Source: Chitinophaga hostae
Lineage (GTDB): Bacteria; Bacteroidota; Bacteroidia; Chitinophagales; Chitinophagaceae
Length of the DNA stretch: 64,000 nt
NCBI RefSeq assembly: GCF_018224885.1
Contig: NZ_JAGTXB010000029.1
Location: forward strand, 1-64,000
Direction: 5' to 3'
Shown here: piece after piece, positions 1-9,353 of the stretch
How positions within the stretch are numbered: the first letter of the stretch is position 1
How the letters are laid out: each line of letters opens with the position of its first letter
The notes under the pieces: model-generated
Told to the model about the DNA's origin: nothing
Database searches by the model: none
The model's input: only the letters and a program-made list of their open reading frames with translations
Made by a program: the position numbers and the translations under genes

Positions 1-1647
1 TGGATTCTGCGTGAACGCCGGGTTCTGGCTGCTTACCTTATCTATTTCGCTTTGCGGAATCGGGAGCCAGTAATTTTTCTTCGGATCAAACACCCGCTTC
101 TCCACTACCGGGTAGGTGTAGGTAACATTACCGGTACCGGAAACCGTTACGCCATGCACCTCTTTATTATCTACCTGCTCTGCTATTTTCCAGCGGCGTA
201 CATCCCAGAAGCGGTGATCTTCCAGGGCCAGCTCTATCCTTCTTTCATGCCGGATTTTTGCGCGCAGGGAGGCTTTGTCACCTCCGCTGATAGCCGGCAT
301 ACCGGACCTGGCGCGCACAGCATTCAATGCATTATAGATCTCTGCGCCGGGGCCGGTGGCTTCATTCTGCGCCTCTGCATAATTGAGGTACAGTTCTGCA
401 GTTCTGATCAGCACCCATTTACGGTCGCTGGCGCCGGAACCGGAAAACAGATCTACGGATGGCAGCAGGTATTTGCGTGGCCAGTAGTTAGTAACAATTT
501 GCCCGGAGCGGGGAGCATCGGCGCCATTGGGATCCAGTACCTTTCCTTTCCAGGAGGCGCCGGGATACAGGATAGTGGCGTAGAAGCGAGGATCTCTCCC
601 ATCATAGGGCCTTTGCGCGCTGTAGCCGGATGCCGGATCTGTGATCGGTAAGCCGGTAGCCTTCATTTCATAATCGTTCACCAGTTCCTGCAAAGGCGTG
701 ATGCTGCCATACCCATTGGCACTGCGGGGATTCATTTCCCGGTCTATTCCACCATCGCCAAAAGCGCCGGGAGCAGGCCGGCTCCAGATCACTTCGCGGT
801 TAAAATACTGCGTAAAGATATCACTGTAATTATCGTACAACGTATAGCCGTTTACGATAGCCGTATCCAATGCTGCCTTGCAGGCAACCGCCGCACTTTG
901 CCAACGGCTGTCATCGTTAGCGGGATTATACAAAGGACTGGCGTAAAATAACCGCAACCGGCCTTCGAGGGCCATGGCAATCATTTTAGAGCCGCGCCCC
1001 CAGTTGGAAGGACGATCACCATACGTCACAGGTAATAACTCGCCCGCTGCTTTCAGATCCGCGAGGATGCTATTGGTCACTTCATCAATACTATTGCGTT
1101 TAAAATAAATCCCTGACGGGTCATCGAACGGATTTTTTTCATCGAGCAGTAACGGCACGCCACCATAGGCACGCAGCAGTTCAAAATAATAATATGCACG
1201 CAGCAATAGCACCTCTCCCTTAAGCCGGTTGCGGCGTTGCGGATAGTTAGGATCCTGCGGTACCAGCTCGTACTGCGCAAGGAATTTATTACAGGCACGG
1301 ATTTTTCCGTAAAAATCTGCCCACCAGCTTTGCATGGGAAAATTAGCAGGACTCATAGATCCTGTGTTAAAGTTACCCGCATCCGGATAGGAAGCAGAGT
1401 TATCAATGGACTGGTTGGTTTCATCAGTAGCACTGCTCAAACCCCAGGCAGATCCGGGTTTAAACATACCCGGCAAGCTCTGGTAAATGGTGTTTACAAA
1501 ACCTTCTGCGTTTTCAATGTTGGAAAACACTTCCTTTTCCGTGATCAGATCGCTGGGCTTTCTGTCGAGATAATTTTTACCACAGGCAGTTGCACACATC
1601 ACCAGCACCGCCGCAATTCCTGTTTTTATAAAAGAATTTTTCATCAT
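1..1647 (-). CDS. SusD/RagB-family glycan-binding lipoprotein (3' end cut by window edge)
   Basis: Outer-surface lipoprotein that captures glycans or other ligands for the SusC pore encoded just upstream. The start is a double ATG at 1645-1647/1642-1644, followed by a short lipoprotein signal with lipobox region VMCATAC (predicted lipidated Cys near residue 22) and then GKNYLDRKP, typical of SusD N-termini. The middle carries TPR-like helices (RAYYYFELLRAYGGVPLL). The visible end reads LPIPQSEIDK...NPAFTQNP, the usual SusD C-terminal signature, so only a few residues are missing beyond base 1. It starts 19 bases after the SusC stop and is clearly co-transcribed with it. The ligand cannot be read from sequence; no hydrolase gene directly abuts the pair inside the window. 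Confidence 0.95.
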   Translation of the reverse strand, partial: MMKNSFIKTGIAAVLVMCATACGKNYLDRKPSDLITEKEVFSNIENAEGFVNTIYQSLPGMFKPGSAWGLSSATDETNQSIDNSASYPDAGNFNTGSMSPANFPMQSWWADFYGKIRACNKFLAQYELVPQDPNYPQRRNRLKGEVLLLRAYYYFELLRAYGGVPLLLDEKNPFDDPSGIYFKRNSIDEVTNSILADLKAAGELLPVTYGDRPSNWGRGSKMIAMALEGRLRLFYASPLYNPANDDSRWQSAAVACKAALDTAIVNGYTLYDNYSDIFTQYFNREVIWSRPAPGAFGDGGIDREMNPRSANGYGSITPLQELVNDYEMKATGLPITDPASGYSAQRPYDGRDPRFYATILYPGASWKGKVLDPNGADAPRSGQIVTNYWPRKYLLPSVDLFSGSGASDRKWVLIRTAELYLNYAEAQNEATGPGAEIYNALNAVRARSGMPAISGGDKASLRAKIRHERRIELALEDHRFWDVRRWKIAEQVDNKEVHGVTVSGTGNVTYTYPVVEKRVFDPKKNYWLPIPQSEIDKVSSQNPAFTQNP

Positions 1648-1666
1648 TATAATTTATCACAGATGA

Positions 1667-4600
1667 TTAAAGATTGATGGTTATGCCGGCATTATACACA
1701 CGCATAATGGGATAAGGTTGCCATCCCCAGCGTCCGCCGGTATTGGATTCCGGATCTATTCCGAGGTCTTTTACATTATCCCGGCTAACCAGGTTCATAC
1801 CATTCACATATATGCGTGCGCTTTTTATTTTTACGCTCTTCAGTAAATGAGCAGGCAAACGGTAGCCTATTTCCGCATTCTTCAATTTTATATAATCTGT
1901 TTTCCTGATCCAGTAAGTAGAGCTGATAAAGTTGTTGGCCATATTGCTCTCCGATAAATGCAGGGCCGGGAAAGTGGCGTTGGCTGCATTCTCCGGCGTC
2001 CATCTGCCTTCATGGATAGGGCGATAGCTTTCGCGGTAGTTGGCGGTCAGCTGTGAAGAAAATATCTGGCGGCCGCCGCTTGCACCCTGGAATAATACGC
2101 TGATGTCAAGCCCTTTATAGTCTATGCCGAAAGTGGCGCCGAAATAGTTGGTCGGCACGTTCAGCATCGGCAACATCGTTCTGTCTGCCTCATCAATTTT
2201 ACCATCACTGTTCAGATCCTTGTATTTGATATCACCTAGTATCAGCGGGGAAAAAGTTTGTTTGGGGCTCTTGTTGATTTCGTCCTGGTTCTGGAAAAGG
2301 CCTTCTGCAATATATCCCAGGTCGTACCCGATCGGATGCCCTACTGCGCTCTGGTAAGGATAGGCCAGTTTAGGTTCGTCCTGTTCCAGGATTTCATTTT
2401 TTACATACTGGTAATTCAGCTTGGAAAAAATGCCTACCGGGCCTGCATTCGTATACAGGTTCAGCTCCCCTTCTATCCCCCTGTTCCTGATGCGGCCCAT
2501 GTTACGGTTCAGGGATGCGGTGATACCCATGTAACCGGGAATAGTACCCGCATATACGAGAATGTCTTTACGCAGTTCATTAAAAATATCTACGGAAAAC
2601 TTCAGCTTATCTTTCATAAAACCGCTTTCAATACCCAGGTTGGTTTTAGCCGCTTTTTCCCAGGTAATAGCAGTATTGCCCACCCTGTTTTCATAATAGC
2701 CGCCAACGCCGGTAGCAACGCTTCCAAAGGTGAAGCCGCTTCCGCGCGCATAATCCGACAGGTATAACCAACGATCACCTCCTATCTGGTCGTTACCCAC
2801 ATAACCATGCGAGAAGCGCATTTTCAGGAAGCTGAACATGGTTTGATCCTTCATAAAATTTTCATTGCTCAGCACCCAGGCGGCAGACAATGCCGGGAAG
2901 AAGCCATAGCGTTTGCCCGGAGGAAAGTTCTCTGAACCATTGTAGCCGGCATTAAACTCCAGGTAATATTTAGTAGCATAGTTATACGCCACGCGGCCTA
3001 CAAAGCCTTCGTATACCCTTGGCAGGTTACCGGACTGTGAGCGGTAATTGCGGTTAAACAGCGCTAATCCACTGAAGGCATGCTTCCCGAAACTACGGTC
3101 ATACATCAGTTTCAGGTCGTAATAATAATACCGTTCACCGCTGGAAGCTCCCGAGCGTTGCAGGCTGGTAGCCTTGCGGTGCTGGGTATAGGTACCTTCT
3201 CCACCTGGTACTGATTTGTAGCGGTAGGAGTCGAATTCCTGGTCCAGTGCGAAGTTGATATCACCATAGTTTTCAAAGGTGAACAACCCTTTTACTTTCA
3301 GTCCCGGCGTAATGAAATCCAGCTTACGGGTAAGCGCCACGCTTCCGTTGGTGCTGTGCCAGTAGGCATCAAGGTAACCGTTGCGGGTGATAACACCATA
3401 AGGGTTGTAGAAGTCTTCCCGCAAAGTACCGGAAGCAATGGAGCCATTCGGGTTCAGCCTGGGCGTTAACCGGTTGGTCATCTGCGACAGCAATACCAGG
3501 AAAAATTCGTTATTGCCTCTGTCGGCGGAAGGGCTTGTCCTGTTTTCCAGCCGCGAAGCCAGATCTACCTGCAGGTCTGTATTTTTATCGAGGGTAATAT
3601 CTACGTTAGACCGGAAATTAAAACGGTCGTATTTGTATTTGATGCCATAGATATTTTCGTTGGCGTGATTATAAATGGGTTCCTGCCGCAGGTAAGAGCC
3701 GGATACAAAATATTTTACGTAACGGGAACCACCACCGATATTGATGTTCAGGGTTTTCTGCGGTGAGTTTTTCCGGATCATTTCGGTGTACCAGTCTGTG
3801 TTGGGATAGTCGTAAGGCTTCAGTCCTGTTTTATAATATTCCAGTTCCTGGTCGGTAAATACAGCGGGCATGCCATCATTTTTGGCAGCTTCATTTTCCA
3901 GCAGGCCGGACTCATAAGAGCTGAGGAAGCGTGGAAAATTTGTAGGTTGCTGCAATGCATACTGCATATTTACCTGGATGTTGGGAGGCCCGTCTTTACC
4001 GCGTTTGGTGGTTACCAGTACAATACCGTTCGCCCCCTGTATACCATACAATGCAGTGGAAGACGCATCTTTCAGGATAGATACCGATTCTATTTCGTTG
4101 GGATCCAGCTGACCGATATTAGCGTCGCCTCTTGGCAAACCATCAATTACCACGAGTGGATTGGTGGCGCCGGTAGTGCTGATACCGCGGATAAACAGTT
4201 GTGCATCATCACTGCCGGGACGGCCGGAGTGCTGTGCCGTAATGAGGCCTGGTAAACGACCCGCCAGCGCATTCGACAGGTTGGCCACCGGGCTTTGTTT
4301 GAGCTCTTTTGTTTGTATACTGGATACAGCGCCGGTAATACTTTGCCGGGTTTGTTTTTGTCCGTATCCCAGCACCACTACTTCATTCAATCCTGCTTCA
4401 GAAGGTTTGAGTTTAATTACCGGCAGCTGGGTATTGCCTTTCACCGGCACTTCCTTTGGCTCATAGCCCAGGAAGGAAATGAGGAGAATACCGTTTTCTG
4501 GTACCGTTATTTTAAAGTTGCCTTCTACATCTGTTGCCGTTCCCCTGCCCGTACCTTTCAGCTGAATGCTTACGCCGGGCAGCTCCTGGCCATTTTCTGC

Positions 4601-4993
4601 CAGCACCTTCCCCGTTACCGTTATATCAGCTGTACTTTCGGAAATAGCCACCAATCCTCCTTCCAGCATTTTATACCGGAAGTTTTTAGCCAGTACCCTG
4701 TCGAGGATTTCCGGCAGGGTAGCGTCTTTAAAATTGACGTCTACCTTTTCATCTTTCGGAAAAGTTTTGTAATTGTACAGGAAACGATACTCACTTTTTG
4801 TTTCCACCCACTCCAGCAGCTTATGCAGCGCGATCTGGCGGCTGTTAAGCGAAAACCTGCTTTGTGAATGTACATCAGCACGTACCTGTAGCATGAAAAC
4901 AGTAATCAGGATGAGGCAAAGCTTCATACACAAGAATATTTTTCTCACTAAATAGTTGGAAAGGGCTGTTTTTAAACACAGCGTTTTTTTCAT
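1667..4993 (-). CDS. SusC/RagA-family TonB-dependent transporter with STN domain
   Basis: Outer-membrane import channel that pairs with the downstream SusD. I chose ATG 4993 (MKKTLCLKTALSNYL, 1108 aa) over an upstream in-frame ATG at 5092 because a signal/anchor segment follows directly. Order of domains: signal segment (about 1-40), STN/secretin-TonB N-terminal domain (about 48-115, SRQIALHKLLEWVE), carboxypeptidase-like beta domain (about 122-200, GNFKITVPENG), plug with LNEVVVLGYG and the SusC hallmark SVSILKDASSTALYGIQGAN, then a long 22-stranded-type barrel. The STN domain is the part that contacts FecR-type anti-sigma factors, matching the fecR gene upstream. Gene order on the minus strand is fecR, susC, susD. 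Expression is therefore probably controlled by the sigma factor at 6361. Confidence 0.96.
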   Translation of the reverse strand: MKKTLCLKTALSNYLVRKIFLCMKLCLILITVFMLQVRADVHSQSRFSLNSRQIALHKLLEWVETKSEYRFLYNYKTFPKDEKVDVNFKDATLPEILDRVLAKNFRYKMLEGGLVAISESTADITVTGKVLAENGQELPGVSIQLKGTGRGTATDVEGNFKITVPENGILLISFLGYEPKEVPVKGNTQLPVIKLKPSEAGLNEVVVLGYGQKQTRQSITGAVSSIQTKELKQSPVANLSNALAGRLPGLITAQHSGRPGSDDAQLFIRGISTTGATNPLVVIDGLPRGDANIGQLDPNEIESVSILKDASSTALYGIQGANGIVLVTTKRGKDGPPNIQVNMQYALQQPTNFPRFLSSYESGLLENEAAKNDGMPAVFTDQELEYYKTGLKPYDYPNTDWYTEMIRKNSPQKTLNINIGGGSRYVKYFVSGSYLRQEPIYNHANENIYGIKYKYDRFNFRSNVDITLDKNTDLQVDLASRLENRTSPSADRGNNEFFLVLLSQMTNRLTPRLNPNGSIASGTLREDFYNPYGVITRNGYLDAYWHSTNGSVALTRKLDFITPGLKVKGLFTFENYGDINFALDQEFDSYRYKSVPGGEGTYTQHRKATSLQRSGASSGERYYYYDLKLMYDRSFGKHAFSGLALFNRNYRSQSGNLPRVYEGFVGRVAYNYATKYYLEFNAGYNGSENFPPGKRYGFFPALSAAWVLSNENFMKDQTMFSFLKMRFSHGYVGNDQIGGDRWLYLSDYARGSGFTFGSVATGVGGYYENRVGNTAITWEKAAKTNLGIESGFMKDKLKFSVDIFNELRKDILVYAGTIPGYMGITASLNRNMGRIRNRGIEGELNLYTNAGPVGIFSKLNYQYVKNEILEQDEPKLAYPYQSAVGHPIGYDLGYIAEGLFQNQDEINKSPKQTFSPLILGDIKYKDLNSDGKIDEADRTMLPMLNVPTNYFGATFGIDYKGLDISVLFQGASGGRQIFSSQLTANYRESYRPIHEGRWTPENAANATFPALHLSESNMANNFISSTYWIRKTDYIKLKNAEIGYRLPAHLLKSVKIKSARIYVNGMNLVSRDNVKDLGIDPESNTGGRWGWQPYPIMRVYNAGITINL

Positions 4994-5075
4994 ACATTTG
5001 ATTTGAACGTTAGACATTTGAAACAATGAAAATCCCGCACGGACAACTTGTTTCGTTCCATGTTTAGCTTTTAAG

Positions 5076-5097
5076 GGGAAGTGTGGCGACACTTCCC
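5076..5097 (-). other. Hairpin in the fecR-susC spacer
   Basis: Perfect 9-bp inverted repeat GGGAAGTGT/ACACTTCCC with a 4-base loop, lying between the fecR stop and the susC start. There is no T-tract after it on the minus strand, so it may be an mRNA processing or partial attenuation element that sets different levels of FecR and SusC rather than a full terminator. Inference only. Confidence 0.5.
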
Positions 5098-5189
5098 TTC
5101 TTCTTTGGCGGAAAGAGTGTGGTTATACAGGTGTTTGTGGAACCCGGTAATAATTTTTCATCGTGTTACTGTTTTTATGATCTGGTTGA

Positions 5190-6200
5190 CTAATGGTGTA
5201 TATAGATAGAATCTCCCTTTATTGTATAATTAAAATCGGCAGTTACCTGCAATGCCTTTAATACTTCTGTTACGGTTTCCTTTTTAAAAGTGCCTTTAAA
5301 CCGGTAATCAGAAGGGAACGTATCAGTTAAAATGATTTTCCGGTCGTACCAACGGCTCATCAGCTTTACCAGTTCCGGGAACGACTTATCCCTGAATTCC
5401 AGGCGGTCGTCCATCCAAACCAATTCGGTCGCTTTTTTATTGGTAACGTCCGTTGCTACTTTTTCTACGATCACCAGCACATCACCCCAGTCTACGATAC
5501 GGCTCCCTGTTGACAATTCACCCTTAACCCTGTCTTTCTTTTTTAGGATGGCTTTTTCTCCCGGCTCCAGTACCAGGCTGTTGCCATTGCGGTTCACGGC
5601 TACGCGACCGTCTACCAGTGTGGTTTCTATGCTACCGTCGCCCTCATAGGCTTTTACATTAAAACGGGTACCCAGTACCTGTATATTCATATCCGTGGTG
5701 TGGATCACAAAAGGCCGGGTTTCCTTCTTTGCCACTTCAAAAAATGCTTCCCCATTCAGATACACGTCTCTGCGGCTGCTGCCGATATTGGCGGGATAGG
5801 TCAGGTGACTGCCTACATTCAGCCATACCTGGGTGCCATCTTCCAGCATTACTTTTTTCCGGACGCCATCCCTGGTATCCATCGCCAGCTGCCGGTCGGC
5901 ATGCGGTACCAGCAGCCATATGCCGGCGCCCGCTACCAGCAGCAATACTGCTGCCGCAGCCATACGCCACCAGCGTGGTTTTATTTTATGCACCGGTGCT
6001 TCCTGCCACTCTCCATCCCTTTTCAGCTGGTCGGTAATAGTATGGTACATCTGTAACAGATCCGGTTGGGAGAAGCCTGTATCCGGCATTTGGGCCGACC
6101 TGTATTCATCATACCAGGATTCCAGCGCCGTCCGCTCTTCTTCCGTAGCATTGCCCTGCAGGTATTTTTCCAGTAGCCCTATCAGTTGTTGGTCACTCAT
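5190..6200 (-). CDS. FecR-family anti-sigma factor
   Basis: Inner-membrane anti-sigma factor that relays the ligand state of the SusC STN domain to the ECF sigma factor. ATG 6200 (MSDQQLIGLLEKYLQG) is chosen over an upstream ATG at 6233 because conserved FecR N-terminal sequence starts here (336 aa). Visible parts: cytoplasmic N-terminal sigma-binding helices (1-85), one membrane segment (RWWRMAAAAVLLLVAGAG, about 85-107), the periplasmic FecR domain (MDTRDGVRKKVMLEDGTQVW to about 215), and a C-terminal DUF4974-type domain (ELVWMDDRLEFRDKSFPELV to the end), which is the STN-interacting part in this family. It is divergent from its sigma gene and precedes susC on the same strand. Confidence 0.94.
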   Translation of the reverse strand: MSDQQLIGLLEKYLQGNATEEERTALESWYDEYRSAQMPDTGFSQPDLLQMYHTITDQLKRDGEWQEAPVHKIKPRWWRMAAAAVLLLVAGAGIWLLVPHADRQLAMDTRDGVRKKVMLEDGTQVWLNVGSHLTYPANIGSSRRDVYLNGEAFFEVAKKETRPFVIHTTDMNIQVLGTRFNVKAYEGDGSIETTLVDGRVAVNRNGNSLVLEPGEKAILKKKDRVKGELSTGSRIVDWGDVLVIVEKVATDVTNKKATELVWMDDRLEFRDKSFPELVKLMSRWYDRKIILTDTFPSDYRFKGTFKKETVTEVLKALQVTADFNYTIKGDSIYIHH

Positions 6201-6360
6201 TATTTTGGTTGTCTGTAGGTATAGACACCACACTTTATTACTACCCTACCCCCTTTTCAAAATTTATTTTCTGGCGGATGAACCGGATCCCTCCATTTTT
6301 TTATATCTTATGCCCTTTCTGGCAGCCGGATCCCCTGCGATACCGGCATAAGTGGTACGA

Positions 6361-6939
6361 ATGACGGAATATATTGCATTACAGGACGAAGCATTACTGG
6401 CACTACTGGCGAACAATGATAACAAGGCATTTGAGACCTTGTATCAGCGCCACGCGGCAGCACTGTATAGCCATGCCTGTAAGAAATTCCCCGTGCCGCA
6501 CCTGCTGGAAGATATACTGCAGGACATCTTTATTACCCTTTACAAAAAACGCGCTGCCCTGCCGGAGATAAAAAATCTCAGCGCCTATCTTCACAGCGCC
6601 CTGCGCAACCGCATACTCAATGAGCTCCGGAACTCCCTGCTCCATCAGCAGCATCATCAACATCTCCCTATAGAAAAAACAGCGGAAACAGATAACACCT
6701 ACGATTATAAACTGCTGGAAAAAAGATTTGTACTGGCACTCGACAAATTAACGGAACGAAGCCGGGAAGTATTCCTGCTAAGCCGCCGCGATCATCTTTC
6801 CAACAAGGAGATTGCACAACGTTTAGGCATTTCCGTTAAGGCGGTGGAAAAGCATATGGGGAAATCATTACAGGTCATGCGGCAGGAATTCAAAGATTAC
6901 GGACTATTGCTGGCGCTGTCAGTGATCTTTTATCATTAG
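6361..6939 (+). CDS. ECF sigma-70 factor (Bacteroidota type)
   Basis: RNA polymerase sigma factor of the ECF group. ATG 6361 (MTEYIALQDEALLALL, 192 aa) is used; a GTG three codons earlier in frame is less likely. Region 2 is seen as AFETLYQRHAAALYSHA...LLEDILQDIFITLY, and region 4 as FVLALDKLTERSREVFLLS..NKEIAQRLGISVKAVEKHM, a helix-turn-helix. It is transcribed away from fecR across a 160-base spacer, whereas most Bacteroidota loci of this type have sigma and fecR co-linear. Its likely target is the fecR-susC-susD unit. Confidence 0.94.
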   Translation: MTEYIALQDEALLALLANNDNKAFETLYQRHAAALYSHACKKFPVPHLLEDILQDIFITLYKKRAALPEIKNLSAYLHSALRNRILNELRNSLLHQQHHQHLPIEKTAETDNTYDYKLLEKRFVLALDKLTERSREVFLLSRRDHLSNKEIAQRLGISVKAVEKHMGKSLQVMRQEFKDYGLLLALSVIFYH

Positions 6940-7040
6940 CAAGGCGGCGCCCGCATCCTCACCACCACTTACTAAAAAAATCGCCACTATTATGATGATT
7001 TATGCTAAAAAGCGTAAATTAACGATATAATCCATTTCCC

Positions 7041-7679
7041 ATGTTTACCCTTGGCGACATCGAAACCAGTCAATTATTGAAAATACTGAAGCGCGACCCG
7101 GATGCCGGCGATATGACCCTCGCCTTTCAGCATACCCATAGCGAATGGCTGCTTTATGACGGACAACACATTAATCTTTATAGCGGCAGCTACGGCCAGA
7201 AAGGCGCCTTGCTGGCCTCTTACAAAGCAACGTCCGGCTTGCCCGGTCACCAGGTTGCCCGTGAATCAACGATGAAAGACCAGGGCCCGCTACCCGAAGG
7301 CAAATACTGGATATTGCTGCTTCCCAACCCGAACAGGATTGCGAAGGCAGACCCCAGAACAGGGGAAATTCTTGCAAATCCGAAAGGCGGAATCGAGCGT
7401 TTGCCCAAAATGTTTACTACCACCACCGGCCAAACCCTTATTTATCCCGGTTGGGGCAATACCAGGGCCAGGCTCTTCCCAGACAAAAGCACCCGCACAC
7501 ATGGCAGGAATAATTTTTACCTGCACGACTCGCACAAAGGGTACAGTCATGGTTGTATTGAAACTGAGCCCACCTTATTTGATAAATTACTGCAGATAAG
7601 AAAAGGTTTTACAAAAATTGCTTTAATGGTGGATTACCCATCAGATAGTACCACTACAAACGGAGGAACACAATGGTAA
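7041..7679 (+). CDS. Tlde1/DUF2778-like L,D-transpeptidase-fold protein, candidate secreted toxin
   Basis: 212 aa with no signal peptide. The sequence has the layout of DUF2778/Tlde1 domains: WLLYDGQHINLYSGSYG near 35-55, a central DQGPLPEGKYWI, and the catalytic stretch NNFYLHDSHKGYSHGCIE near 160-177, where His of LHD and Cys of SHGC match the His/Cys pair of YkuD-like L,D-transpeptidases. Characterised Tlde1 proteins of Salmonella are type VI secretion effectors that cut or exchange peptidoglycan stem peptides. The lack of an export signal and the overlap with a secreted partner gene (7 bases) fit an effector-immunity pair. No secretion apparatus genes are in the window, so the delivery route is unknown. 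Alternative: a phage- or self-lysis-type peptidoglycan enzyme. Confidence 0.8.
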   Translation: MFTLGDIETSQLLKILKRDPDAGDMTLAFQHTHSEWLLYDGQHINLYSGSYGQKGALLASYKATSGLPGHQVARESTMKDQGPLPEGKYWILLLPNPNRIAKADPRTGEILANPKGGIERLPKMFTTTTGQTLIYPGWGNTRARLFPDKSTRTHGRNNFYLHDSHKGYSHGCIETEPTLFDKLLQIRKGFTKIALMVDYPSDSTTTNGGTQW

Positions 7680-8098
7680 AATACATTTATATGAAAATAG
7701 GCATCCTGCTTTCGGTATGGTGCTGTTTTTTTGCAGGCAGCTGCGCTGCGCAGCCGGCCCCTGTTAAAATACAGGTGCTCAAAACAACAGGCAGCGAAGT
7801 AAAATACAGCGTCACCAATAACGGACAACAAACCGTTTATTACTACATAAGCCTTGAACAAAGCAACAACAATAAATGGGAAGAAATTGCCCTGGACATT
7901 GATAACAAGGCCCCGGAAAAAGCTGCTGTAGTCAGGAAATTAGCGTCTAAGAAAAATGAAACAGCGACCTATCTCCTGAAAGATATCCCGGTTGATTACC
8001 AGAAAAGAGGCGGTGCTTTTCGGTTCAAGGTAACATACGGTCCTGCACCCGATAAGATCACTACGGAAACCTGGTCGGAGAACTTCAGCGAAAAATAA
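7673..8098 (+). CDS. Small exported protein overlapping the Tlde1-like gene, candidate immunity protein
   Basis: 141 aa with an N-terminal export signal (MKIGILLSVWCCFFAGSCAAQP); the AGSC could be a relaxed lipobox or the cleavage may follow the Ala-Ala. The rest (about 25-141) is a beta-rich domain without a family I recognise (KIQVLKTTGSEVKYSVTNNG, then FRFKVTYGPAPDKI). The ATG at 7673 follows GGAGGA at 7662-7667 and overlaps the end of the preceding gene, implying translational coupling; an in-frame ATG at 7691 is a possible alternative. Known Tlde1 immunity proteins are periplasmic, which this export signal would match. The immunity role is inferred from context only. Confidence 0.7.
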   Translation: MVKYIYMKIGILLSVWCCFFAGSCAAQPAPVKIQVLKTTGSEVKYSVTNNGQQTVYYYISLEQSNNNKWEEIALDIDNKAPEKAAVVRKLASKKNETATYLLKDIPVDYQKRGGAFRFKVTYGPAPDKITTETWSENFSEK

Positions 8099-8134
8099 AC
8101 TGCTCATGCTGATCAGCGATGCTATAAATTATTA

Positions 8135-8167
8135 AAGAGGCCGTATCAAAAAAAGACACGGCCTCTT
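8135..8167. terminator. Bidirectional terminator hairpin
   Basis: Perfect 10-bp stem AAGAGGCCGT/ACGGCCTCTT with a 13-base loop between convergent genes (secreted partner on plus, EamA transporter on minus). Confidence 0.8.
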
Positions 8168-8172
8168 CGTTA

Positions 8173-9045
8173 TTACCGCTTAAAATAATGTGCATTCAGC
8201 AACAGCATCGACAACAGCATTAGCACCACGCCGACCCATTGCCAGCCATTCACCGGCTCTTTCAGTATAATATGCGAACATATAATGGCAACCGGCAACT
8301 CTGCCGTCATCATCACGCCACTCACGCCAGCACCTACTTTAGGGATACCTTTTGCAAACAGCAATGGTGGAATAATTGTCCCGAATAATGCAAGGAACAA
8401 TGCCCACCTGATTAACCCGGTGTTAAAGTGTGTGCTGACCAGCAATTGCTGCGCGTTTACCAGGAAGATGCCGATAGTAGATCCCATCATGATCACCGCA
8501 CTTTTTTGCAACGGATGCAATTGTTTACCCACCCGGCTGTTGGCGATTACATAAATAGCATACAGGAAAGCCGAGGCGCCGGCATACAACAATCCCTGCA
8601 ACGACAGCTGCTGCCCTCCGCCGGTAGCCAATCCGCTGCCCAGCCAGGTACCGGTGAGGATCAGCGCTGTGGTGATGAGCTGTAACAAAGATGGCCTTTT
8701 GCGAAAGAAGAACCAGTCCAGTAATAACCCGATCCAGGTAAACTGCATCAGGATCACGATGGCCACTGAAGCCGGAATATAGGCCACCGACACATAATAC
8801 ACAAAGCTGGTTAGCCCGATGCTGGCACCGGTGAGCAGCAGCCAGCCCCATTGCTTACGGGTCATCGACCGTTTGTTTTGCCGATAGATCCATAGCAGTA
8901 TCCATAACACCAACATCCCTGTGAAGGCTTGTGTAACGGAGATTTCAGCAGCATTATACCCTTCGCGGTACGCTAATTTTACAAAAGTAGAGAGGATACC
9001 GAAGCTGCACGCCCCGGCGAAAACCATTAATATATACCTGGTCAT
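8173..9045 (-). CDS. EamA/DMT-family transporter
   Basis: 290-aa inner-membrane protein with about ten hydrophobic helices in two similar halves, the EamA (drug/metabolite transporter) layout. ATG 9045 (MTRYILMVFAGACSFG) is used instead of an in-frame ATG at 9111 because the first helix begins right here. Typical elements are the N-terminal FAGACSFGILSTFVKLAY and the second-repeat YAGASAFLYAIYVIANSRV. Substrate unknown; family members export amino acids, metabolites or drugs. It is a single gene bounded by hairpins on its 3' side. Confidence 0.9.
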   Translation of the reverse strand: MTRYILMVFAGACSFGILSTFVKLAYREGYNAAEISVTQAFTGMLVLWILLWIYRQNKRSMTRKQWGWLLLTGASIGLTSFVYYVSVAYIPASVAIVILMQFTWIGLLLDWFFFRKRPSLLQLITTALILTGTWLGSGLATGGGQQLSLQGLLYAGASAFLYAIYVIANSRVGKQLHPLQKSAVIMMGSTIGIFLVNAQQLLVSTHFNTGLIRWALFLALFGTIIPPLLFAKGIPKVGAGVSGVMMTAELPVAIICSHIILKEPVNGWQWVGVVLMLLSMLLLNAHYFKR

Positions 9046-9308
9046 TATTTTCGTTTGTATAGAAAAAGAAGAATTTGGGAAAATATGGGTGCACGAAAAT
9101 AACCAGGTCAAAAAGACTTAGACAGGTACAACAAACCTGCTGACTCCTGCGGGAGGGACAGCGGCTAAGAAGAAGAAACGCTGGTTATTTTGCCTGCAAA
9201 ACAACAACAGCTGGAGGAGGTGTACTGGAATATACGCGGTGCATATGGTTTCTGTTAAGGTTACAAGATAGAAAATATTTTTTAATTGCGCGGAGCCTCC
9301 AATGAAAA
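9046..9308. other. Intergenic region without recognised gene
   Basis: Between the EamA start and the oxidoreductase terminator I find only short open frames with no recognisable protein sequence on either strand. The promoter of the EamA gene should lie at its left end, but I see no clear TAnnTTTG there. Confidence 0.4.
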
Positions 9309-9334
9309 ACGCCACCGTTCCTTAACGGTGGCGT
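9309..9334 (-). terminator. Rho-independent terminator of the oxidoreductase gene
   Basis: Perfect 11-bp stem ACGCCACCGTT/AACGGTGGCGT with a 4-base loop, followed on the minus strand by TTTTT. Confidence 0.9.
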
Positions 9335-9353
9335 CATCAAAATATGCTGACTG

